The position numbers and the translations under genes were made by a program. This document shows positions 17,301 to 25,159 of a DNA stretch of 58,698 bases, piece after piece; the first letter of the stretch is position 1; each line of letters opens with the position of its first letter. A model generated the notes under the pieces. That model saw nothing but the letters and a program-made list of their open reading frames with translations, did no database searches and was not told the DNA's origin. Source of the DNA: Elusimicrobiota bacterium (lineage in GTDB: Bacteria > Elusimicrobiota > Elusimicrobia > UBA1565 > UBA9628). The stretch covers positions 1 through 58,698 of the forward strand of contig JAHFCF010000017.1 in assembly GCA_023249645.1 (NCBI GenBank), written 5' to 3'.

Positions 17301-18368
17301 GTCGTCCAGGCTGTACTTGGTTTTCCGCAACTTCTCCTGATAGTGGTAGGGGTCCCAAGATTCCAGCCGCTGAGCGGTGGGGACATCCTGGCGCTTGAGC
17401 TGCAAGAGCTCGGCGAGTTCCTTTTCGCCTTTTTCGCGCAGGAGAGGTACGAGGCGGTTGAGGAAATCCCAAACCCTCTGCGGGGTTTGGGCCATGCGGC
17501 TGTCGAGGGCCAGGTCCGGATGCGACTTGTATCCCAGCAGCTGGGCCGACTCGTGGCGCAGGCGCAGAGTCTCGGTCAGGATTGGCAGATTCTTGTCTGC
17601 GGCGCGCGTATTGTAGAGCAGCTGCAACGCTCGGCGCGCCTCAGCGTCCTGGGCGTACTGCATGAATGGCGCGTAATCCGGGGTTTTCAGCGTGACATGG
17701 TACTTGCCGTCAGCGGCGCGCGCAAGCCCGTGGACGAATTCATCCGGCAGGCCGCGCAGCTGTTCGCGCGTCAGATCGAGTCCTCCATTGTCGGCGTTGA
17801 CGTTGGCCTTGAATTGCGATTCCAGGGAGGCCAGGCGTTGCTGCTTCTCCTGCAGCCGGGCTTTATCCTGAGCGGAGAGGCCGTGGCCATTCCTCTTGAA
17901 TGTCAGCAGTATCTGGTCGAGCAGTCGGGCATCCGCCGGAGCCAAGGATTCTTTTTTGTCGGCGTAGCTCTTGACGGCCTGATAGAGATCCGGCCGGTTC
18001 CAGACGGCGATCGAGTATCGGTCGGACGCCTCTTCCATTTTCTGCGCTGTTGAACGCACTTTGGGGTTCGGGGAGACGCGGTTTAGGAAGGTCAAGGGCT
18101 GCAACTGGTCTGCAAACAGGGCTTTGGCCGTCTCAAAGGCTTCGATCGTGTTGGCAAAAGTGCGCTGATCCGCCGGCACTGACGCGATCTGGCTGAGCGT
18201 GGTCTCGAAATCTCTTTTTGCGGCCACAAAAACCGCTCCCATTTGAGGCAGGGTGACCTGCCATGAGATGTTGGGGCCAGCGCTCATGCTTGGCATTGCG
18301 GCTGAGAGGACAGTGGATGCAGCGCTTAGAGAGATGAAGAAAAGGAAAAAGCAGCGCATTATTTTCAT
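14388..18368 (-). CDS. Exported M3-M49 fusion metallopeptidase
   Basis: 1326 residues with a signal peptide (MKIMRCFFLFFISLSAAS). The N-terminal half (to about 675) is an M3 thimet-type oligopeptidase with HEFGH at 476-480 and the third ligand E505 in FVEAPSQ. The C-terminal half (from about 685) is an M49 dipeptidyl-peptidase-III-type domain with HEVVGH at 1111-1116 and EEARAE at 1141-1146. Both active sites look intact. Each half has the length of a normal stand-alone enzyme, so this is a two-enzyme fusion: endo-oligopeptidase plus dipeptide releaser. TAGAAT ends 9 nt before the ATG. Confidence 0.9.
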   Translation of the reverse strand: MKIMRCFFLFFISLSAASTVLSAAMPSMSAGPNISWQVTLPQMGAVFVAAKRDFETTLSQIASVPADQRTFANTIEAFETAKALFADQLQPLTFLNRVSPNPKVRSTAQKMEEASDRYSIAVWNRPDLYQAVKSYADKKESLAPADARLLDQILLTFKRNGHGLSAQDKARLQEKQQRLASLESQFKANVNADNGGLDLTREQLRGLPDEFVHGLARAADGKYHVTLKTPDYAPFMQYAQDAEARRALQLLYNTRAADKNLPILTETLRLRHESAQLLGYKSHPDLALDSRMAQTPQRVWDFLNRLVPLLREKGEKELAELLQLKRQDVPTAQRLESWDPYHYQEKLRKTKYSLDDEKVKEYFPVDRVVEGTMRVYERILGVKFTEVANADRWNPDVKLFRVNDAQSGEELGYFYLDLYPREGKYSHAAVMSIISGRTLPGGSYLKPVSAMVANLAKPTPGKPTLLPHDEVETFFHEFGHLMHHTLSKTRYASASAFNVARDFVEAPSQMLENFVWEREILNEISGHYKDGSPLPEELFQKMLAARRVHLGALFYLRQVAYGMIDLVLHTAVPQETSIIFNQIMETIALIPVQPGARSEAAFDHLMNGYDAGYYSYLWSEVFAKDIFTRFKKEGLFNPAVGMAWRREVLEHGADRPEPESLKAFLGRAPDEQAFMAEIQGKQTTPAPNTRRYLLDRVGDLGFLQLYADGFEQLPLDQKILAYHLSQAAWSGKDIVFDQTHRHAVEIKELLEQVLTHSQGLDSSLRAKIHEYFLRFFANHGQYSHQTNEKFVPSFSVEDLRSAMRVAQNNGAFSGNTPEKLDAKLKTLQASIFDPSFEPFLANTSSKGDLLAGSAVNFYSGVTQAQAEAQDKGKPYPVVDRLVQEGGAIREEIYRAGDPARGIPPGKYAEELGQVIGHLEQALPYAFSPRQKEALQHLIAFFQSGDPADFREYNRAWMHDNSPVDAILGFIETYLDPLGRRGAFEGIISFRDQEFTKVVEIVAGQSAYFEETAPWDAKYKKDKVVPIIANAVKVLHEVGDATAGLLLGVNLPNDESLRETEGSKNIIISNAQASWDGYVGSKLIEEFGWDQHQLELDKKWSGEAENLMVALHEVVGHASGKVSDKLAGQPAVYIKEYFSALEEARAELFALWAIADPKLQSLGVVKSPEIIEQAYRDYATKGGLTQLKKAPAGDKLTQAHARARNIIVTYLLKKTRAVEERRRDGKIYLYVTDLEKMHEGVGELLGKLMTIKAEGDYAGAKELFDTYGDPINQEWRADVVSRYQKLQLPASYTPISPQLTPVRDSSGKIVDVQVLYPESAETALLAK

Positions 18369-18406
18369 GGTGGAGATATTCTACCGCGTGAGGATGAATT
18401 CCTTAA

Positions 18407-18468
18407 TAGGTCCTTCGGGCAAAAAGCGCGCGGCAATGGTCCTAGGATGCTTTGGGTCTTTAGACCTA
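18407..18468. promoter_or_regulatory. Paired AGGTC motif upstream of the M3-M49 gene
   Basis: TAGGTCCTTCGGGC at 18407-18420 and, inverted, TGGGTCTTTAGACCTA at 18453-18468, which overlaps the rarA stop codon. On the minus strand the proximal copy abuts a TTAAGG that is spaced 17 bp from TAGAAT. Confidence 0.45.
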
Positions 18469-19761
18469 CTTGCTCCGCAGGGCTTTTAAGAATTCCTTGA
18501 TGCGCTTCTCATCGCCCAGGTCCGTGGGTTCATAGAAGCGCTTGGGCTCGGGCATGTACTCCTGCGGCGTGTGGTGGCCGGGAAAATCGTGCGGGTATTT
18601 GTAGCCTTGGCCATGACCGCGGGTCTTGGCGTCCCCGGTGGCGTCGCGCAGGTGCAGGGGCACTTCGCGGGACGGGCCGTTCTTCGCCTCGTCCATGGCC
18701 GCGTCGATTCCCAAGTAGGCTGCGTTGGACTTGGGAGCCGTGGCCACATAGATGGCGGCTTGGGCCAAGGGGATCCGGGCTTCCGGCATGCCCAGGACCT
18801 CGGCAGCCTGGAAGGCGGCTGAGGCGACCAGAACGGCGCGGAAATCTGCGTTGCCCACGTCTTCCGAGGCGCAGATCAGGATGCGTCGGGCGATGAAGCG
18901 TGGGTCCTCGCCCGCGCAGAGCATTTTGGCCATCCAGTACAGGGCCGCGTCAGGGTCTGAGCCTCGCATCGACTTGATGAAGGCCGAGATGTGGTCGTAG
19001 TGGTCGTCGGATTTCTTGTCGTAGCGGATCGAGCGCCTCTGAATGGATTCCTCGGCGATCTCAAGCGAGACGGGACGCGTGCCGTCTTGGCCGGGTGCGG
19101 TCGAGAGGGCGGCGAGTTCGAGCGCGTTCAGGAGTTTGCGCGCGTCGCCGGCAGCCATGCGTGTGAGGTGTTCCGCGGCTTGCGGGGCCAGCTTGAGCTT
19201 GAATTTTCCCAATCCCTGATCCTCGTCACTGAGGGCGCGGGTGAGGATGGCCTGGAGATGCGATTCGCTCAAGGGCATGAACTCGAAGGCCGTGAAGCGT
19301 GACAAAAGCGCGGCGTTGACGTAGAAAGAGGGATTTTCGGTGGTCAGCCCGATGAGGAGGATGTCTCCGCGCTCCACCGAGGGCAAAAGCACGTCCTGCT
19401 GGGTGCGGTTGAAGTGATGGATCTCGTCGATCAAGACCAGGGTGCGGCGGCCCAGATGCTCCTGGGAGTATCTGGCGGCTTCCAGGACTTTTTTCAATTC
19501 CGCCACGCCGGCCGTGACGGCGTTGAGTTCCACCACGTCGGCTTTCGAGCGCTGGGCGATGAAGCGCGCCAGGGCCGTCTTGCCCGAGCCGGGCGGGCCG
19601 AAGAACAGGGCCGAGGCGAATCGGTCGGCCTCGATCAATCGGCGCAGCATCTTGCCCGGCCCCAACAGATGCTCCTGGCCGGCGAATGCTTCCAGGGCTT
19701 GGGGCGCTAAACGCGCGGCTAAGGGCTTTTCGGCATGGGCGTCGAAGAGCTCCGCGGACAC
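18466..19761 (-). CDS. rarA: Replication-associated recombination ATPase RarA
   Basis: 431-residue AAA+ ATPase of the RarA/MgsA/WRNIP1 family, acting at stalled replication forks. Walker A GPPGSGKT at 55-62, Walker B LVLIDEIHHFN around 108-118, sensor TTENPSF and the C-terminal RarA domain with ALYWMAKMLCAGEDP. Downstream of zapA with a 2-bp gap; its stop lies in the regulatory region of the M3-M49 gene. Confidence 0.94.
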   Translation of the reverse strand: MSAELFDAHAEKPLAARLAPQALEAFAGQEHLLGPGKMLRRLIEADRFASALFFGPPGSGKTALARFIAQRSKADVVELNAVTAGVAELKKVLEAARYSQEHLGRRTLVLIDEIHHFNRTQQDVLLPSVERGDILLIGLTTENPSFYVNAALLSRFTAFEFMPLSESHLQAILTRALSDEDQGLGKFKLKLAPQAAEHLTRMAAGDARKLLNALELAALSTAPGQDGTRPVSLEIAEESIQRRSIRYDKKSDDHYDHISAFIKSMRGSDPDAALYWMAKMLCAGEDPRFIARRILICASEDVGNADFRAVLVASAAFQAAEVLGMPEARIPLAQAAIYVATAPKSNAAYLGIDAAMDEAKNGPSREVPLHLRDATGDAKTRGHGQGYKYPHDFPGHHTPQEYMPEPKRFYEPTDLGDEKRIKEFLKALRSK

Positions 19762-19763
19762 GG

Positions 19764-20084
19764 CTATTCGCTCTCGACGGTGGTCTGGGTGCCTATGGCC
19801 GTCAGGGTCTGCTCGAGGGTCTTGCCGATGTGGTCGAGGGTGTTCTCGATGGCCTTGTGGTTGGTGGAGTCCGCCTGCTTGAGCTTGTAGAGGTCCGCGC
19901 CCAGATACAGCGCTGTGTAGATGGCGAGCTTCGCGGTGTCCGCCACCTTGGTATAAGCTCCCTGGACCTCCGTGAATTTCTCGTTGACCTGGTTGGCGAT
20001 GGCGTTGATCTCGAAGGGTGTGAGGTCCTCCATCTCCACCATGAGGCGGCGCCCGGCGATCTCGACATCCACTTTCTCGTTCAT
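19764..20084 (-). CDS. zapA: Cell division protein ZapA
   Basis: 106 residues; N-terminal VDVEIAGRRLMVEMEDLTPFEINAIANQVNEKF fits the ZapA globular domain, followed by a helix for tetramerisation. ZapA bundles FtsZ filaments at the division site. It overlaps the upstream coiled-coil gene by 4 bp (ATGA). Confidence 0.85.
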   Translation of the reverse strand: MNEKVDVEIAGRRLMVEMEDLTPFEINAIANQVNEKFTEVQGAYTKVADTAKLAIYTALYLGADLYKLKQADSTNHKAIENTLDHIGKTLEQTLTAIGTQTTVESE

Positions 20085-20317
20085 GAGATCTTCTCCAGTT
20101 TCAGGGCCAGTTTCTCCAGTCGGCCGCGGACCTTGTCATGGCGGGCCAAGGCCGCCTGGGTTTTTCGGAGTTCCTCGGTGAGTTTGCGGTTCTCGGCTTC
20201 CAAGCGGGTCTTGGCCTCGGAGAGCTTTGTCGCGCGAGAGGAGAGCTCCAGGAGCTTCTTGGAGAATTCGGTGACGAGCTTCTCCAAGTGCTTGAGTTTT
20301 GGCTGAAGGGGGATCAT
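20081..20317 (-). CDS. Small coiled-coil protein upstream of zapA
   Basis: About 78 residues, almost wholly heptad-patterned (LEKLVTEFSKKLLEL..LEAENRKLTEELRK). A ZapB-like division partner is plausible from the coupling to zapA, but coiled coils are not diagnostic. The ATG at 20317 is preferred to a TTG at 20335 that lies only 3 bp from the palindromic element. Confidence 0.55.
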   Translation of the reverse strand: MIPLQPKLKHLEKLVTEFSKKLLELSSRATKLSEAKTRLEAENRKLTEELRKTQAALARHDKVRGRLEKLALKLEKIS

Positions 20318-20338
20318 GGGAATATGTTTGAGCAAAAA

Positions 20339-20463
20339 ATGGCGACCTTGCTATTGAATTGTTCTGAAAATTTATAGACTTTTTTGTTTTTACTTTCACC
20401 GGTGGAAGTAAAATGTGAAAAAATTCTTATAGAACCTATACTTTTTTCTCCGCAAGTCGCCAT
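20339..20463. repeat. MITE-like palindromic element, copy 2 (125 bp)
   Basis: Ends in ATGGCGAC and GTCGCCAT; centre is a 26-bp palindrome at 20388-20413 (TTTTACTTTCACC against TTTTACTTCCACC, one mismatch). Arms are AT-rich and imperfectly complementary. Ends, length and centre match the element at 514-640, though the intervening arms have diverged. It fills the gap between pheT and the zapA cluster. Confidence 0.6.
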
Positions 20464-20480
20464 CGGGAACTTTTTTTCTA

Positions 20481-22874
20481 TCATGTTCGCAAAACAGCGC
20501 CATGCTTGCGGGAGAGCTTTGCGAGAATTGTCTCAACAGCTGCGGTGACCTCGGCATCCTGCAGGGTCCGGTCGTCTCGCCCGAAGGACAGCCGGATGGT
20601 CAGGCTTTGTTTACCTTGGGGAACGCCCTTGCCGGTGAACTTGTCCACCAAATCGATTCCTTTGAGTTGGGTGTCACTCGGCTGTCTGATGGTGGCCGCG
20701 AGCGAATCGTAGGGCGTGGCTGTATCGACGAGGAAGGAAATGTCCCGCGTGGAGCCTGGGAACACGCTGAAAGGCGCAAAGCGCGGCGCGGGAGCGTGGA
20801 GCCCGGCTAAGAGATCGAGGTCCAGCTCGAAAATACAGACTTCTTCACGCTCCATCTCCCAAGCGCGGGCGACGGTCGGATGCAGCAGGCCGACGGTGCC
20901 CAAGATCCCCGATGGAAGGCGCAGGCGCAAGGCTCCTACCGGGTGGAAGAGCGGGTCCGCGCCCATCGGTTCGGCGCCGCTCAGCGGCAAAAATCCGATG
21001 CCGGCTACTCCGGCCAGGAGCTCCTCGACCGCGCCTTTGGCATCATAGAAGTCGAGCCGCTGGCCGCGGGAGGATTTCCAATGGCTGGCGGCCGGTCCCA
21101 GGAGGAGTCCGGCCGCACGGGTGGTTTCAGCGACTTCTTTGGCGCGGGGGACGTAGGTCTTGCCCAGCTCGAAGAGTCGCAGGGTCTGCGCGCCGTTGTT
21201 GAGGTTGAGCCGGGCGTTCTGCAGGAGACCCGTCAGGAGCGTCGGGCGCATGTTCGCGTAGTCCTCGGAGATGGGATTCTTGACTCGGACCAGGCCGCAG
21301 GAGAGGCGGGCCTGGGCCGCGAGCTTGTCCGAGATGAAATCCAGGTTGTAGGCCTCGGAAAAGCCGAGACTCACCAGGCGGCCGCGGACTTTGTCGGCAA
21401 GAGTCTGGCTGGGGAGGTCGCTGGAGGATTTCAGAACGATCGGCGTTTCCCTGTAGGGGATCTGGTCGTAGCCGGTCAGGCGCGCGAGCTCCTCGGCCAG
21501 GTCCCAAGGAGTCGCGAGGTCTCGGCGATAGGAGGGCGGCGTGAAGCGCCAGGCCGGGCCGCTCTTTTCAAGCTGGGCGCTGATGGGTTTCAGGGTTGAT
21601 TCGACGATCGCCTCGGAGAAGGAGGTCCCCAGGATCGCGTTCAAGCGTGAGCTGGTGACGTCGATGGGTTTCGGCGCTGGAACAGAGTCGCGGTCGATGG
21701 TCCCGGAGATCTTCAGGTCCGGGGTGGCGCAGAGTCTTTGGATGAGTTCCGTGGCGATCTGCGAGGCGGCCTGGGCTGCTCCGGGGTCCGTGCCGCGTTC
21801 GAAGCGGTAGGAAGAGTCGGACTTCAAACGCAGGGCCTGGGAGGTGCGGCGCACCACGGTCGGATCGAAGGTCGCGCTCTCCAGAAAGGCGCGCTTGGTC
21901 ATTTGCGTCACCGCCGTATCTCGTCCGCCCATGACGCCCGCGATGGCCACGGGTTTTTTCTGGTCAGCGATGACCAGGCAGCGCTCGGTCAGGGTGTATT
22001 GCTTGTCGTCCAAAGCGATGATTTTCTCGCCTGGCCGTGCGAAACGCACAACCAGACCGCCCTCAAGCTTGTCCGCGTCGAAAGCGTGCATGGGCTGGCC
22101 CAGGTCCATGAGGAGGAAGTTGGTGATGTCCACGAGATTGTGGATGGGCCGCAGGCCCACGGCCTCGAGCTTGGCCGCCAGCCAGCCGGGGCTTGCGGCG
22201 ATGCGCAGGCCCTCGAAGGATCGGCCTACATAGCGCGGGCAGGCCTTGGGGTCCTGGACTTGGACGTCCAGACAGGGGATCGTTCCCTCGGGGAGTTTTT
22301 TCTGCGGGGATGTTTTGAGAGGGATGTGAAGGAAGGCGGAGAGCTCCCGGGCCAGGCCCAGATGCGAGAGGCAATCCGGCCGGTTGGGCGTGATCTCGAC
22401 ATCCAGGACGCAGTCGGTCTGGCCGAGGCTCTTGGCCAAGTCTGAGCCGACCGGCAGGGCCGTGTCCATGGCCCAGATGCCGTCGGCTTCCTCGCCCAAG
22501 CCCAATTCGCGCACAGAGCAGATCATCCCGTGCGACTCGACTCCGCGGATCTTGCTTTTCGTCAGCTGAAAGCCGCCGGGCAGGATCGCTCCCACCCGTG
22601 CCAGGGGCACGGTCTGTCCGACGGCCACGTTCTTGGCGCCGCACACGACCGGATGTTTTTGAGTCCCGTCATCGACCACGCACAGCGAGAGCCTGTCCGC
22701 GTTGGGGTGCTTGTCGACCGAGAGGACCTTGCCCACGATCACGCCGGAGAACCCCGGGCCCTGGTGCTCCATGGCTGCGACCGAAAAGCCCAAAAGCGGC
22801 AGACGTTCGGCCAATTCCTCTGCCGAGATCCCGAGAGGGAGGTGCTCCTTGAGCCAGTTATACGAGATTCTCAT
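20481..22874 (-). CDS. pheT: Phenylalanyl-tRNA synthetase beta subunit
   Basis: 797 residues with the full bacterial layout: N-terminal OB-fold tRNA-binding domain (GVIVGKVLSVDKHPNADRL), B3/B4 editing domain, B5 domain and C-terminal anticodon-binding FDX domain (FPGSTRDISFLVD). Forms the alpha2-beta2 enzyme charging tRNA-Phe. Its start overlaps the pheS 3' end by 17 bp. Confidence 0.97.
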   Translation of the reverse strand: MRISYNWLKEHLPLGISAEELAERLPLLGFSVAAMEHQGPGFSGVIVGKVLSVDKHPNADRLSLCVVDDGTQKHPVVCGAKNVAVGQTVPLARVGAILPGGFQLTKSKIRGVESHGMICSVRELGLGEEADGIWAMDTALPVGSDLAKSLGQTDCVLDVEITPNRPDCLSHLGLARELSAFLHIPLKTSPQKKLPEGTIPCLDVQVQDPKACPRYVGRSFEGLRIAASPGWLAAKLEAVGLRPIHNLVDITNFLLMDLGQPMHAFDADKLEGGLVVRFARPGEKIIALDDKQYTLTERCLVIADQKKPVAIAGVMGGRDTAVTQMTKRAFLESATFDPTVVRRTSQALRLKSDSSYRFERGTDPGAAQAASQIATELIQRLCATPDLKISGTIDRDSVPAPKPIDVTSSRLNAILGTSFSEAIVESTLKPISAQLEKSGPAWRFTPPSYRRDLATPWDLAEELARLTGYDQIPYRETPIVLKSSSDLPSQTLADKVRGRLVSLGFSEAYNLDFISDKLAAQARLSCGLVRVKNPISEDYANMRPTLLTGLLQNARLNLNNGAQTLRLFELGKTYVPRAKEVAETTRAAGLLLGPAASHWKSSRGQRLDFYDAKGAVEELLAGVAGIGFLPLSGAEPMGADPLFHPVGALRLRLPSGILGTVGLLHPTVARAWEMEREEVCIFELDLDLLAGLHAPAPRFAPFSVFPGSTRDISFLVDTATPYDSLAATIRQPSDTQLKGIDLVDKFTGKGVPQGKQSLTIRLSFGRDDRTLQDAEVTAAVETILAKLSRKHGAVLRT

Positions 22875-23910
22875 CGAATTGTTTTAAGAAGCGCAGATCG
22901 TTGGAGAAGAAGAGCCGCATGTCCGGCACGCCCAGGCGCAGGATCGCGATGCGCTCCACACCCATGCCGAAGGCGAAGCCTGACCAAAGCTCTGGGTCGT
23001 AGCCCACGGCCTTGAACACGTTGGGATGGACCATGCCCGCGCCCATGATCTCGATCCAGCCGCTCTGCTTGCAGATGGGGCAGCCGGAGCCGGAGCAGAA
23101 GATGCAGCTGGCGTACACGTCGGCCGAGGGCTCAGTGAAGGGATAATAGGATGGCAGAAAGCGGGTCTTGGTCCGGGGGCCGAAGACTTTCTTGAGGAAG
23201 GTCTCCAGGGTCCCTTTGAGATCCGCAAACGAGATCCCCTTGTCCACGGCGAGTCCCTCGATCTGGTGGAAGACCGCGGAGTGCGTCGCGTCCACGGCCT
23301 CGTGGCGGAAGACCCGGCCCGGGCAGATGACGCGCAGGGGGGGCTGCTGGCTTTCCATGGTGCGGATCTGCACCGGCGAGGTGTGCGTTCGCAGCAGCAG
23401 CGGGATGTCCTGGAGGTAGAAGGTGTCCTGCAGGTCGCGCGCCGCGTGATGCTCGGGGATGTTGAGGGCCTCGAAATTGTGCCGCTCGGTCTCGACCAGG
23501 GGACCCTCGGCCCAGGAGAATCCCATCAGGCTTAGGATCCTGCTGATCTCCTGGAGGGTCTGGGTCAGGGGATGCAGCCGTCCGCGCGGCGGAGCGCTGG
23601 CGGGCAGGGAAAGGTCGAGGTCGATGTTCTGCAGGGAGGCGGCGTCCGCCGCGGTCTCCAACTCCGCGCGGCGTCGGGCAATCGAGTCCTCGAACTTGGT
23701 CTTCAGGGCCTGGACGCGCGGCCCCACCGCGCGGCGGTCTTCCAGCGAGAGTTCTTTGAGGGATTTGAGGAGTTCTGTGACCTCGCCCTTGCGGCCCAGG
23801 GACTGGACGCGGAAGGCTTCGAGCGCGTTGAGGTCGAGCTGGGCGGTGTCGAGACCGGACTCGAGCGCGTCGAGTTTTTTCCCCAGCTCAGAGAGATCCG
23901 CCGCGGACAC
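22858..23910 (-). CDS. pheS: Phenylalanyl-tRNA synthetase alpha subunit
   Basis: 350 residues: N-terminal coiled coil, then the class II catalytic core (motif 2 around GRVFRHEAVDATH; motif 3 GFAFGMGVERIAILRLG). It carries the Cys-rich variant CIFCSGSGCPICKQSGW before the GAGMVHP segment, common in many non-enterobacterial PheS proteins. The start is a GTG preceded by GGGGGAT at 5 nt. Part of infC-rpmI-rplT-pheS-pheT. Confidence 0.97.
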   Translation of the reverse strand: MSAADLSELGKKLDALESGLDTAQLDLNALEAFRVQSLGRKGEVTELLKSLKELSLEDRRAVGPRVQALKTKFEDSIARRRAELETAADAASLQNIDLDLSLPASAPPRGRLHPLTQTLQEISRILSLMGFSWAEGPLVETERHNFEALNIPEHHAARDLQDTFYLQDIPLLLRTHTSPVQIRTMESQQPPLRVICPGRVFRHEAVDATHSAVFHQIEGLAVDKGISFADLKGTLETFLKKVFGPRTKTRFLPSYYPFTEPSADVYASCIFCSGSGCPICKQSGWIEIMGAGMVHPNVFKAVGYDPELWSGFAFGMGVERIAILRLGVPDMRLFFSNDLRFLKQFDENLV

Positions 23911-23922
23911 GGCAATCCCCCG

Positions 23923-24270
23923 TCACGCGCCTTGGGCGAGGGCGACGAGCTTCTTGAACGAGCCGTTGTCCCGGATGGCCATCTCCGAGAGCATCTTGCG
24001 GTTGAGCAGGATCTTGGCCTTCTTCAAGCCGGACATGAACCGGGAATAGGTCGTTCCCTGCTCGCGGCAGGCGGCGTTGATGCGCTCGATCCACAGGGAG
24101 CGGAAATCGCCCTTCTTGTCCTTGCGGCCGAAGTAGGCGGTGGCCAGGGATTTCTCCACCTGCTGCTTGACCATGCGCCATTTGCGGCTCTTGTCGGAGT
24201 AGAAGCCTTTGGCAAGCCGGAATTTCTTCTTCTTGTGGTGTCTTGTCTTGACGGCTGATTTGATTCTCAT
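23923..24270 (-). CDS. rplT: 50S ribosomal protein L20
   Basis: 115 residues with the L20 pattern RHKKKFRLAKGFY-like start and LWIERINAACREQGTTYSRFMSGLKKA. Binds 23S rRNA early in assembly; in other bacteria it represses its own operon. Middle gene of infC-rpmI-rplT. Confidence 0.97.
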   Translation of the reverse strand: MRIKSAVKTRHHKKKKFRLAKGFYSDKSRKWRMVKQQVEKSLATAYFGRKDKKGDFRSLWIERINAACREQGTTYSRFMSGLKKAKILLNRKMLSEMAIRDNGSFKKLVALAQGA

Positions 24271-24289
24271 GGGGTTATCCTAATCCGAT

Positions 24290-24487
24290 TCAGGCATAGG
24301 GAAGGTATCGGGCGATGATCTTGCCCTCGGTCTTGTTGAGAGTGTTCTTGGTGCGCATGTACTGGCGGTCTTCGCCGCTGGAGGGAGCCAGCAGATGCCG
24401 TCGGCCCGCCCGCGCGTGCTTGAACTTGCCGCTGGCGGTCTTGAAGAAGCGCTTTTTGGCGCCGCTGTGCGATTTGAGTTTTGGCAT
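24290..24487 (-). CDS. rpmI: 50S ribosomal protein L35
   Basis: 65 residues, [17 protein letters not shown] and the C-terminal IARYLPYA, diagnostic for L35. Sits between infC and rplT in the usual order. Confidence 0.97.
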   Translation of the reverse strand: MPKLKSHSGAKKRFFKTASGKFKHARAGRRHLLAPSSGEDRQYMRTKNTLNKTEGKIIARYLPYA

Positions 24488-24496
24488 GAGGGATTC

Positions 24497-25024
24497 CTAG
24501 TGTTTGGGGATGAGCGTCATGACGAGGCGGTTTCTGTCCGGCATGGGTTCCTGCTCCACCGAGCCGACGGAGGCCAGGCGTTCGCGGATCGTGTCCAAAA
24601 GCTTCATGCCGAGGTCCCGGTGCTGCATCTCGCGGCCGCGGAAGACCACGGTGAGCCGCACCTTGTCGTGCGCCGTGAGGAACGCCATGATGTGCTTGAG
24701 CTTGAAGTCCAGGTCGTGCGCGCCGATGTGGGGCTTGAAGCGCACTTCCTTGAGGAGTCCGGCCTTTTGCTTGCGGCGGGACTCGCGGACTTTTTTCTCT
24801 TGTTCATAGCGGTACTTGGAGTAATCGAGGATCTTGCAGACGGGCGGCACGGCCTGGGGCGCGATCTCGATCAAGTCCTTGCCGCGGTTGCGCGACAAGG
24901 CCAAGGCTTCCGAGATGGGCTTGATTCCGAGCTGCGTGCCGTCAGAATCGATGACGCGAACCTGGGCGGCTGAGATGCGAGCGTTGATGCGCGTCGTGTC
25001 CTTATAATAGGTCTTGGAAGCTAT
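24497..25024 (-). CDS. infC: Translation initiation factor IF-3, ATA start codon
   Basis: 175 residues. The IF-3 N-domain (RINARISAAQVRVID..GTQLGI) extends upstream of the first ATG, and the only suitable start near a Shine-Dalgarno (AGAGGAG, about 11 nt ahead) is ATA at 25022-25024. The C-domain has FRGREMQHRDLG. Non-AUG starts are the rule for infC because IF-3 itself discriminates against them, giving autoregulation; ATT is best known, and ATA would do the same job. An in-frame ATT 15 codons further up has no good ribosome site. Confidence 0.9.
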   Translation of the reverse strand: MASKTYYKDTTRINARISAAQVRVIDSDGTQLGIKPISEALALSRNRGKDLIEIAPQAVPPVCKILDYSKYRYEQEKKVRESRRKQKAGLLKEVRFKPHIGAHDLDFKLKHIMAFLTAHDKVRLTVVFRGREMQHRDLGMKLLDTIRERLASVGSVEQEPMPDRNRLVMTLIPKH

Positions 25025-25066
25025 GGTGTCTGGTTCTCCTCTGGGCGGTTCAACCGCCGAGGGACT

Positions 25067-25095
25067 AATGTATCAACTTTGAGAGGGAGCGTCAA
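25067..25095 (-). promoter_or_regulatory. Sigma-70 promoter of the infC operon
   Basis: TTGACG (25090-25095) and TACATT (25067-25072) with a 17-bp spacer. The expected start near 25060 gives a ~36-nt leader containing a GGCGGTT/AACCGCC hairpin just before the Shine-Dalgarno, a possible control element. Confidence 0.65.
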
Positions 25096-25126
25096 CTTAG
25101 TTTTTGTCCTGGGTCCACATTGGGTC

Positions 25127-25154
25127 TTGACAGAACGCGGAGTCCGGTTATACT
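25127..25154 (+). promoter_or_regulatory. Strong sigma-70 promoter of small RNA copy 1
   Basis: TTGACA (25127-25132), 16-bp spacer, TATACT (25149-25154). The -35 is preceded directly by a tandem GGGTC..TTGGGTC sequence also found before copy 2 and before the amidase gene. Confidence 0.8.
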
Positions 25155-25159
25155 CAGAG

